From positions 1-7,892 of the forward strand of contig CAMEMA010000036.1 in assembly GCA_945926705.1 (NCBI GenBank): 7,892 nucleotides of DNA. The letters run 5' to 3'. The translations under genes were made by a program, and so were the position numbers. Below, one piece after another: positions 1-6,050 of the stretch. A model generated the notes under the pieces. The model searched no databases, had not been told where the DNA came from, and saw nothing but the letters and a program-made list of their open reading frames with translations. Numbering within the stretch: the stretch's first letter is position 1; each line of letters opens with the position of its first letter. Origin of the DNA: an uncultured Clostridia bacterium. GTDB taxonomy: Bacteria; Bacillota; Clostridia; Oscillospirales; Acutalibacteraceae.

Positions 1-742
1 AAGTCCACGCAGTTGTGGTCCAAATTACAAAGTACGTATTGGAAATATCAACTCCCATTTTAGAAAGTTTTCCTTTATCGTCAACCAAAGGAAATTTAAC
101 ATAAATAGAATGACATTTATCATTATGATATTCAATTTCAGCCTCTGCCAAAGCAGTTTCACAAGACGGACACCAATAAACTGGTCTAAGTCCACGATAT
201 ATAGTTCCTTTTTTCGACGCCATTTTTGCAAAAGTTCTTATCTGATTTGCTTCATATTCAGGGTAAAGCGTAATGTAAGGATGCTTCCAATCTCCAAAAA
301 CTCCTAAACGCTCAAATCCCTCTTTTTGTTTTTCGACATAGCCAAGAGCAAATTCTTTACACAAACTTCGTATTTCCAAGTCAGACATTTGCTTAGCTTT
401 TTCAGCACCGAACTTGGTTCGCGCTTTTATTTCCGTAGGAAGACCGTGAGTATCCCATCCTGGAACGTAAGGAGATTTAAACCCGTTCATATTTTTATAT
501 TTTACAACAATATCTTTTAAAATTTTATTGAGTGCGTGTCCCAAATGTATATCCCCGTTAGCATAAGGAGGACCATCATGCAGAATATATGAAGGTTTGT
601 CTTTATTTTTTTCAAGAATCTTTTTGTAAATACCAATTTTTTCCCAGTATTCTAAAATTTTTGGTTCTTTTTCAGATAAATTTGCCCTCATGGAAAAATC
701 TGTTTTGGGTAAATTCAATGTACTATTATAATCCTGTGACAT
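1..742 (-). CDS. ileS: Isoleucyl-tRNA synthetase, N-terminal part (cut by window edge)
   Basis: IleS is the cytoplasmic class I enzyme that charges tRNA-Ile and edits misactivated valine. The frame is open from the ATG at 742 to the window edge, giving 247 codons of a protein usually 900-1050 residues long. Visible: the N-terminal lead with W33; the PYANGDIHLGHA block (residues 59-70), holding the HIGH-type motif as HLGH (66-69); the GWDTHGLPTE block (95-104); YWCPSCETALAEAEIEY (189-205), which leads into the CP1 editing insertion; and the threonine-rich editing peptide WTTTAWT (241-247), with Ala where Pro is common. The start is backed by AAAGGA at 752-757, 9 bases upstream. It follows divIVA but appears to have its own promoter at 785-814, giving a leader of only about 36 bases. 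That is too short for a T-box, which often controls ileS in Firmicutes. Identity is very secure; the KMSKS motif and anticodon-binding domain lie outside the window. Confidence 0.97.
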   Translation of the reverse strand, partial: MSQDYNSTLNLPKTDFSMRANLSEKEPKILEYWEKIGIYKKILEKNKDKPSYILHDGPPYANGDIHLGHALNKILKDIVVKYKNMNGFKSPYVPGWDTHGLPTEIKARTKFGAEKAKQMSDLEIRSLCKEFALGYVEKQKEGFERLGVFGDWKHPYITLYPEYEANQIRTFAKMASKKGTIYRGLRPVYWCPSCETALAEAEIEYHNDKCHSIYVKFPLVDDKGKLSKMGVDISNTYFVIWTTTAWT

Positions 743-784
743 AAAGTTAAGTCCTTTCGAGCATTTTTAATTTTATATGAATTT

Positions 785-814
785 ATTATATTATAAATGT
801 ACTTAAAATTTCAA
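785..814 (-). promoter_or_regulatory. Sigma-A-type promoter for ileS
   Basis: On the minus strand TTGAAA (809-814) is followed, after an 18-base spacer, by a perfect TATAAT (785-790). The expected transcription start is near 778, about 36 bases before the ileS ATG. It lies directly after the hairpin at 826-852, so termination of the divIVA transcript and fresh initiation for ileS are adjacent. Caution: the region is almost all A and T, so chance -10 matches are common. The paired -35 and spacing are what support the call. Confidence 0.55.
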
Positions 815-825
815 TGAAAACCAAC

Positions 826-852
826 AAGACCTGCTCTTAAAAAGCAGATCTT
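826..852 (-). terminator. Possible intrinsic terminator after divIVA
   Basis: The minus-strand RNA can form a 10-base-pair stem (AAGATCTGCT with AGCAGGTCTT, one G-U pair) and a 7-base loop, starting 18 bases past the divIVA stop. The 3' tail is GTTGGTTTTC, a poor U-tract, so termination may be partial and some read-through into ileS is likely. The stem is the only strong GC-containing hairpin in the intergenic regions. Confidence 0.5.
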
Positions 853-870
853 AGAAAATAGCTCTCATTT

Positions 871-1575
871 TTATTTTTTCTTAAATATTCCAAGATAAGC
901 GCCACGATTTTTTTGTTTGTCTTTATCACAAATTGCTCTGTTTCCAAATTTTAAATTTTCAAATTTTCTGTGTGGCTGCTCTAGTTCATCCGATGAAAAT
1001 ATATCACCGGTAGACATATTCTCGACTAAATCATTAGATTTAAAATCTTTTATATCAACTTTATCTTGAGAAGTGGAAACTTTTTCACTTTCTAAAGCTT
1101 TGGCACATGACTTATCAGAAATCTCTATATCTTCCGGAATTTCTTTAATCAATTCAATATGCTTTTCATATATGTCTTCTAATTGTTTGCGAAGTTTGAG
1201 AGAAGCTTCTTTCAATTTATTGGCTATGTCGGCATGAGCAGAGACTTTCTCCCTTGCATTTGCAATCATCTTTTCCGATTCCTGTGCAGCGCTATTTATC
1301 ATATCTGCCGTCTTTGATTTTGCATCACTTAAAGATTTTTCAGCTATCCTTTGTGCATTGAGTATGACACTTTTTATGGAATTGTCTTCTTCATGAAATT
1401 TATTTATTCGTTCGTTTAGCTTCTTTATAGTAATTAACAATTCCTCTTTCTCTTTAACCATTTGCTCAAATGAAATTTGTACTTCATCTATAAAGGCATC
1501 CACATCTTCCGGTTTATACCCACCAAAATTTGCTCTTCTAAAACTAGCGCTTTTTATATCGTTTACTGTTAGCAA
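871..1575 (-). CDS. divIVA: DivIVA family cell division / polarity protein
   Basis: DivIVA proteins are cytoplasmic coiled coils that gather at negatively curved membrane (septa, poles) and recruit division or wall-synthesis partners. The 234-residue product has the typical N-terminal lipid-binding domain (about 1-60): LTVNDI at 2-7, then FGGYKPEDVDAFIDEV at 17-32. F17 matches the membrane-inserting Phe of the Bacillus subtilis protein, but the usual next Arg is Gly here. Residues about 35-145 are heptad-like and rich in Ala, Lys and Glu (coiled coil). A low-complexity acidic or polar linker (about 150-205) follows, then a basic C-terminal tail ending YLGIFKKK. The start is a TTG, chosen because it gives the canonical N-terminus and has AAGAGGTG 7 bases upstream; no ATG fits in frame. 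It lies 50 bases after sepF, probably co-transcribed. Which clade-specific role it plays (Min placement, sporulation, polar growth) cannot be read from sequence. Confidence 0.92.
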   Translation of the reverse strand: MLTVNDIKSASFRRANFGGYKPEDVDAFIDEVQISFEQMVKEKEELLITIKKLNERINKFHEEDNSIKSVILNAQRIAEKSLSDAKSKTADMINSAAQESEKMIANAREKVSAHADIANKLKEASLKLRKQLEDIYEKHIELIKEIPEDIEISDKSCAKALESEKVSTSQDKVDIKDFKSNDLVENMSTGDIFSSDELEQPHRKFENLKFGNRAICDKDKQKNRGAYLGIFKKK

Positions 1576-1582
1576 ATATACG

Positions 1583-1590
1583 CACCTCTT
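1583..1590 (-). promoter_or_regulatory. Ribosome binding site fixing the TTG start of divIVA
   Basis: AAGAGGTG on the minus strand lies 7 bases before the TTG at 1573-1575. The only nearby GTG (within this site, 1583-1585) is out of frame with the DivIVA domain, so the TTG is the start the sequence supports. A rare start codon may lower translation relative to sepF, which has ATG and a full AGGAGG. Confidence 0.75.
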
Positions 1591-1625
1591 AAAAATTCTG
1601 GAAGTTAACTATTTTATTAAATGTA

Positions 1626-2075
1626 TCAAAAATAAACTCCGTGACTTTCCAATTCCCCTAAAACATCGTCACCTTCTAAATCTACATTACACGGTGTAAC
1701 AATGAAAGTATCAGTCGAAACTTTCTTTATTTTTCCTCCGTTTGCATAAGCGGCTCCGCTTAAAAAATCAATAATTCTACGAGACTCTGCTTTTACCACT
1801 TCCTCAAGGTTTAAAACTATCGTATTCATTTTTAACAATTCATCGGCAATATTTTTTACTTCTTCACCAAATCTTTCAGGTTTTACCAAAACCACTTTAA
1901 CTTTAGCTGCTGCATGTATACTTAAAACGTGATTGTTTTGAGTATCTTTTCTATCTTTATGTCTCAGTCTTTCGTTTTCTTCTTCGCATACTTCCTCTTT
2001 TTCATCACGTTCATCTTCACAATAATCCTCAGAAGGAGACCACATTTCCTTAAACTTTTCGACTAATCCCGCCAT
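1626..2075 (-). CDS. sepF: Cell division protein SepF
   Basis: SepF is a membrane anchor and bundler of FtsZ filaments at the Z-ring, partly redundant with FtsA in Firmicutes. The 149-residue product has normal length. It shows the N-terminal amphipathic membrane-targeting helix (MAGLVEKFKEMW, 1-12), a highly acidic or charged linker (about 15-45), and the compact alpha/beta SepF domain (about 58-138). That domain holds VVLVKPERF (61-69), a conserved NTIVLNLE strand (84-91), RRIIDFLSGAAYANGG (99-114) with the glycine-containing dimer/FtsZ-binding segment, and TFIVTPCNVDLEG (123-135). The ATG is preceded by a perfect AGGAGG (2085-2090) at 9 bases. It has its own promoter at 2174-2202 and is followed by divIVA after 50 bases. 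The stop is TGA. ylmG and ylmH, common between sepF and divIVA in Bacillus, are absent. Confidence 0.97.
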   Translation of the reverse strand: MAGLVEKFKEMWSPSEDYCEDERDEKEEVCEEENERLRHKDRKDTQNNHVLSIHAAAKVKVVLVKPERFGEEVKNIADELLKMNTIVLNLEEVVKAESRRIIDFLSGAAYANGGKIKKVSTDTFIVTPCNVDLEGDDVLGELESHGVYF

Positions 2076-2344
2076 TTAATAATTCCTCCTAACAAAATCC
2101 AAACATTTTCATACTAAAAAAACCATCTTTTAACATCTTTAAAATAACTATGAATTAAAATTTTACAAGTATAATTATGATAAATCTAAAAAAAAATGTC
2201 AACAATAAAATTGTTTTTTCACTATAAACTATTATAAAATTATTAAAATTTATTCAACTTTAAAATATCACATATAAAAAGAATATTTATAATTCAAATT
2301 TAATAATATAATGTAATTATTGTTTGTAAAAATCAAATTTAAAT
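2076..2344. other. AT-rich intergenic region between hlyD-like gene and sepF
   Basis: This 269-base gap is nearly pure A and T. It holds the sepF promoter (2174-2202) and AGGAGG (2085-2090), and no conserved ORF. Downstream of the hlyD-like stop I found only AT-only hairpins of 4-6 pairs, none a convincing terminator. The leader between the predicted start (near 2167) and sepF carries two tiny overlapping ORFs (2109-2126 and 2089-2112), described under findings. I see no riboswitch, tRNA or repeat. Confidence 0.6.
2174..2202 (-). promoter_or_regulatory. Sigma-A-type promoter for sepF-divIVA
   Basis: On the minus strand a perfect TTGACA (2197-2202) is followed after 17 bases by CATAAT (2174-2179), five of six matches to the -10 consensus. 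The spacer begins with a run of nine T. The expected start is near 2167, giving a leader of roughly 90 bases before sepF. This is the best promoter in the window and separates the mutS-mutL-miaA-hlyD unit from the division genes. Confidence 0.65.
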
Positions 2345-3598
2345 CTAAACAAGTTTTTTGTTTTCATACAAATCCGTACCGCTGACAATTATAAAATCTC
2401 CCGGCTGTAAATACTTTTCATCCAAAGATTGCTCGGAATTATAAGAACATATAACTTCCGAAGATTGAACAAAAATAGGATTTACTTGTTTGAATTTTAA
2501 ATATCCACCAGATTTTACATAAACTCCCGATTTAAAAACTCCGTTTTCACCGGAATAATTGTGTATTGCACTCTTTTTTATCTTAAGTCCACTGTATTCT
2601 CCCAAGTTAACTTTAAAATTTTCCTTACGCATCAATGCAAGTTCTTTATTCATATAATCGCATGAAATAACCATAACATACCCTTCTTTTGAGTTTTTAG
2701 ATATAGATTCAATCTTACAAGGTAAATCAAAGGCAAAATCTGAAGAAGGAACATTTATTTTCGCTTCTTGATTAATATGAACTTTTTGTGCATCTTGTGA
2801 ATTTATCTGACAAACAGCATACCATGTCTCTGATTTTACTATTTTGCCTAAAGTATTATTTTTTAAATTATTTGAGCTTATACTTTCAAAATCAAAATTT
2901 TCAAATCTTGAAATAGGAACCGTTTTATAATCTATGATTTTTTCGTATCCATCCGTCGAACTTATAAAATCTCCGGATTCAGGAACAGTAATAGAAGAAG
3001 TTCTTTTTGGAGTCGATGCCAACAACTTATTTTTTTCAGCTTTAAGATTTTCAATTCTTTCATTAAGGTTAATGTCTTTTCCCATTATAATTTGTTTTTC
3101 ACTGAGCAAATAAATTAATTTCTTCTTATATTTTGAAGATTCTAAAATTTTAGAATCGCCCAAGGAAATTAAAAGATTTTTTATAAAATCGTTTATTTCA
3201 TTATTTATAAAATTTACACCTTTTGAAATGTTATATCTTGAAGAATTAAGACGTTCCAAAATTTCTATTTCGTTATTAATTTCATCAATTTTATAACTCG
3301 TTTCAGCTTCATTTTTGGTACTATAAATCTCTGCTAATACATCATTTTTAGCAATTTTTTCCCCATCACTAAAAAGATACTTTAAATTTTTTTTATCGGT
3401 TCCGGAATCTTCAATAACAAATTCATCACGTACCACTATTCCTACTGTATCTATTGTATCCTTAAGTGTATTGAATTGCACTTGTTGGGTTTCAACTCCA
3501 CTTAATAATTTACAGAGTAAAAAATGAAACAAAATCCAAAAGAAAGGTAAAGCACAAAGACATATAACTATTAATTTTTTTAATTTCCAATTTTTCAT
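2345..3598 (-). CDS. HlyD-like membrane-anchored adaptor protein, function unknown
   Basis: This 417-residue protein has a short basic N-terminus, one hydrophobic segment (about 9-32) that should act as an uncleaved membrane anchor, and an extracytoplasmic remainder. Residues 76-93 (SDGEKIAKNDVLAEIYST) look like the first half of a biotinyl-lipoyl fold. About 98-195 is a Lys/Glu/Asn-rich helical hairpin or coiled coil. The second half of the fold lies near 202-222 (ITVPESGDF, then DGYEKI). Beta-rich barrel-like sequence follows to the end, with a final LQPGDFIIVSG (397-407). This is the architecture of HlyD/MFP periplasmic adaptors, but no ABC transporter or RND pump gene lies beside it. It starts 2 bases after the miaA stop with GAAGGA as its site inside miaA, so translation is probably coupled. 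From memory, similar proteins sit next to sepF in other Clostridia, which hints at an envelope or division role; that role is inference. The HlyD-like assignment rests on fold pattern and context. Confidence 0.78.
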   Translation of the reverse strand: MKNWKLKKLIVICLCALPFFWILFHFLLCKLLSGVETQQVQFNTLKDTIDTVGIVVRDEFVIEDSGTDKKNLKYLFSDGEKIAKNDVLAEIYSTKNEAETSYKIDEINNEIEILERLNSSRYNISKGVNFINNEINDFIKNLLISLGDSKILESSKYKKKLIYLLSEKQIIMGKDINLNERIENLKAEKNKLLASTPKRTSSITVPESGDFISSTDGYEKIIDYKTVPISRFENFDFESISSNNLKNNTLGKIVKSETWYAVCQINSQDAQKVHINQEAKINVPSSDFAFDLPCKIESISKNSKEGYVMVISCDYMNKELALMRKENFKVNLGEYSGLKIKKSAIHNYSGENGVFKSGVYVKSGGYLKFKQVNPIFVQSSEVICSYNSEQSLDEKYLQPGDFIIVSGTDLYENKKLV

Positions 3599-3600
3599 AA

Positions 3601-4548
3601 TTATCCTTCAAATTCGTTTAAAAAATCATTTACTATATTACTACATCTTTCCAAAACACTCGATAAATCATTAAACTCGTCACAATAAATCCAATTTACT
3701 TCTTTATCTCTTCTAAACCAAGTGAGCTGTCTTTTTGCATATCGTCTGGTTGCTTGTTTTAAATTTTCTTTTGCACAATCTAAACTGCATTTCCCTTCAA
3801 TAAAATCTAGAAGCTCTTTATATCCTATTGCCGATTTTGCTGTCTTACCTATTTTCATCATTGATATTCTTTTTACTTCATCTACTATTCCCAGCTCAAA
3901 CATCTTATCTACTCGATTGTTTATCCTTTCATACAAAATATTTCTATTTTTAAAATTCAAACCTATTTTACATGATTTATAAGGAGAAGGAACTTTATGA
4001 GAATTTTCAACTTGCTCAGATATGGGATAACCTGTACAATAAAAAAACTCAATTGCTCTTTTGAGTCGTTTCACATCATTAACATGAATTTTCTCGGCAC
4101 TTTTTATATCTATTTTTCTTAAAATTTCCATAAGTTCAATATTTTCAAGTTTTGTAAGGTCAATGCTAGATTTTTTTAAATTATTTTCGTTAAAATCATA
4201 TTCTGTATTTTTAAGAACTGAATCTATATAAAGCCCTGTTCCGCCCACTATAAAAGGTAATTTATTTTTTTTACGATTTTTGTTTATGCATGCAGAAGCA
4301 AATTTTTTAAATTTTGCTGAACTAAATTCTTCTTCTACCGACAAAATGTCTATCATATAATGTTTTATCTTTTGCATTTGATAAGGAGTAGGTTTAGCTG
4401 TGGATATTTTAAATTCTTTATATACCTGCATCGAATCTCCGGAAACTATTTCTCCTCCGAATTTTTCAGCAAGACTTAATCCCAACTCGGTTTTACCTGA
4501 AGCAGTAGGACCAATTATCGCTATTATAGGCTTTAGCTTATCAGACAT
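3601..4548 (-). CDS. miaA: tRNA dimethylallyltransferase MiaA
   Basis: MiaA transfers a dimethylallyl group to N6 of A37 in tRNAs reading U-initial codons, stabilising decoding. The 315-residue product is full length for the family. It has the P-loop GPTASGKT (13-20), the substrate-binding SGDSMQVY (36-43), TAKPT (50-54), HYMIDI (63-68, where HHLIDI is usual), GGTGLYIDSVL (102-112), NDVKRLKRAIE (157-167), IGYKEL (241-246) and the C-terminal QATRRYAKRQLTWFRR (265-280), which contacts tRNA. The ATG lies 5 bases past the mutL stop, and GGGAGGG, formed by the last mutL codons, is its ribosome binding site. Being downstream of the broken mutL, it should still be translated, because the second mutL frame runs normally to its stop. 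In many Firmicutes hfq follows miaA; here a HlyD-like gene does. Confidence 0.97.
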   Translation of the reverse strand: MSDKLKPIIAIIGPTASGKTELGLSLAEKFGGEIVSGDSMQVYKEFKISTAKPTPYQMQKIKHYMIDILSVEEEFSSAKFKKFASACINKNRKKNKLPFIVGGTGLYIDSVLKNTEYDFNENNLKKSSIDLTKLENIELMEILRKIDIKSAEKIHVNDVKRLKRAIEFFYCTGYPISEQVENSHKVPSPYKSCKIGLNFKNRNILYERINNRVDKMFELGIVDEVKRISMMKIGKTAKSAIGYKELLDFIEGKCSLDCAKENLKQATRRYAKRQLTWFRRDKEVNWIYCDEFNDLSSVLERCSNIVNDFLNEFEG

Positions 4549-4553
4549 ATTGT

Positions 4554-6050
4554 TTATACCCTCCCAAACTGCTTTTCAATAAATTTCTTTGTAATCGAAA
4601 CAAAAACAGGTCTCCCGTGAGGGCAATATTTGATTCCCGGATTGTCTAAAAGCGTCTGTACGAGACCGCATATTTCTTCTGGAGAACTTCTCTTTCCTCC
4701 TTTTATCGCACATCTACACGCTATATTATGATACAACCAATCAAGTTTTTTTGTATCCAAACACTTTTTATTATCTTTTATATAGTTTGCAATTTCAGAA
4801 ACGGAATCCGGTATTTCTTTTATGTTCATATACATAGGTGCACTTCTGACAATAACACTTCCACTTCCAAAATCATCAATTTCGTAACCTATTTTTAAAA
4901 ACATATCTAAATTTTCTACAACAGCAGAATACTCTTCTTTTTCCATGGTTACTACACAAGGTTCTAAAAGTATTTGTGATTCTTTATCCTCACTATTATT
5001 TTTTAATTTTTCAAAAATAATTCTTTCGTGAGCGGCATGCTTATCTATTAAAATAATTTCTTTTTTATACTGTGCAATAATATAGCAATCAAAAATTTCA
5101 CCAATAATTTTTATATCGTGTTTTGTAAAATTTTTGAACAAAGACAAGGATTCCTTATCGTTTCGCAATTCGTAGGAAACAGTATTGTGAAAAGTGGATG
5201 GAGTTTTTTTAATTTCAGAAACAACTTTAGGTTTTTCGAATTTTTTAGGTAAGACTTCATCAATTGTATTTATTCTACTGACATTTACACTCTTAAAAAC
5301 TTCCTTTGTTTTGTCATCTGAACTTAAAGGTTTCTGAACTGAAACCTCCTCTTTTTTTTCAGTTTTATTAAGACTATGCTGAACGAAATTTTTCGTATCT
5401 TCATTCTTATTTAAAGAAAAATTTTTTAGAACGTTGTTAGTTTTACTTGTTTTCAAGTTATTCAGTTTAGTTATGGGTTTAAATTCATGGTACGGAGAAA
5501 ATGACTCACTCATTCTTATTGCCCCGTTGGAAGAACCAAATCCCGAAGAACTGTTCAAAAATATTAAAGCAGATTTAACAGCGTAGTATATTGCTTCAAA
5601 AACAGCTTTTTCATTAGCAAACTTTATTTCTGTCTTAGTGGGATGCACATTAACATCAACCGTTTCGGGAGGAACATCTATATACAAAACGCAATATGGA
5701 AACTTCCCCGTCATAACAGAATTTTTAAATCCTTCTTCCAAAGCAGAATACCCAATTTTGCTTTTAACAGCTCTTTTATTCACAAAAAAATTTTGCATAC
5801 TGCGACTGGATTTTGAACAAGTGGGTTTACTTATAAATCCCGTAATTTTCACATTATTAAGTTCGTAATCTACAGGAATCATTCCATTGAAAAAATCTTT
5901 TCCGTAAACAGAATATATAGCCGAAGATATCTTTTTATCTCCTAATGTATATAAAACTTCTTTTCCTTCACGTATAAATTTAAACGATATTTCAGGATGA
6001 GAAAGCGCAAGTTTATCTATGACAGATGCACAATTATTGGCTTCTGCCAC
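4554..6050 (-). CDS. mutL: MutL transducer and C-terminal endonuclease fragment
   Basis: The frame gives 498 codons from a GTG at 6050. It has no Shine-Dalgarno sequence, and an in-frame TAA lies seven codons upstream, so GTG is only the first possible start, not a convincing one. Domains: the transducer (about 1-165), with FFVNKRAVKS (88-97) and the conserved DVNVHPTKTEIKF (132-144) carrying the ATPase lysine; a long Lys/Asn/Ser-rich linker (about 166-310); then the dimerisation/endonuclease domain, with GEIFDCYIIAQ (317-327), DKHAAHERIIFE (336-347), ACRCAIKGGK (444-453) and CPHGRPVFV (476-484). The last three match the metal-binding motifs of endonuclease-type MutL, except that Lys replaces Gln in the DQHA motif. 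The C-terminal domain could still dimerise if translated by reinitiation, but it would lack the ATP site. The final codons form the miaA ribosome binding site. Confidence 0.85.
   Translation of the reverse strand: MAEANNCASVIDKLALSHPEISFKFIREGKEVLYTLGDKKISSAIYSVYGKDFFNGMIPVDYELNNVKITGFISKPTCSKSSRSMQNFFVNKRAVKSKIGYSALEEGFKNSVMTGKFPYCVLYIDVPPETVDVNVHPTKTEIKFANEKAVFEAIYYAVKSALIFLNSSSGFGSSNGAIRMSESFSPYHEFKPITKLNNLKTSKTNNVLKNFSLNKNEDTKNFVQHSLNKTEKKEEVSVQKPLSSDDKTKEVFKSVNVSRINTIDEVLPKKFEKPKVVSEIKKTPSTFHNTVSYELRNDKESLSLFKNFTKHDIKIIGEIFDCYIIAQYKKEIILIDKHAAHERIIFEKLKNNSEDKESQILLEPCVVTMEKEEYSAVVENLDMFLKIGYEIDDFGSGSVIVRSAPMYMNIKEIPDSVSEIANYIKDNKKCLDTKKLDWLYHNIACRCAIKGGKRSSPEEICGLVQTLLDNPGIKYCPHGRPVFVSITKKFIEKQFGRV

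Noticed and set aside
25..231. Minus-strand 68-residue frame
   Set aside because: It is an out-of-frame reading of ileS; the true frame is open throughout and matches IleS motifs.
110..520. Plus-strand open frames across ileS
   Set aside because: They are antisense to a strongly conserved gene, resemble no family and have no ribosome binding sites. The same holds for plus-strand frames at 3722-3982, 4400-4582, 5638-5868 and 6988-7245.
743..870. T-box leader for ileS
   Set aside because: The gap is only 128 bases, and I see no conserved TGGNACCGCG-type element on the minus strand.
2204..2344. Intrinsic terminator after the hlyD-like gene
   Set aside because: Only AT-only hairpins with 4-6 pairs are present (for example GAAT/ATTC before TTTTT). 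Such structures are expected by chance in this composition.
4554..6050. Second mutL frame as an independent gene with its own start
   Set aside because: The GTG has no Shine-Dalgarno sequence, and the N-terminus begins mid-domain exactly where the first frame leaves the family alignment.
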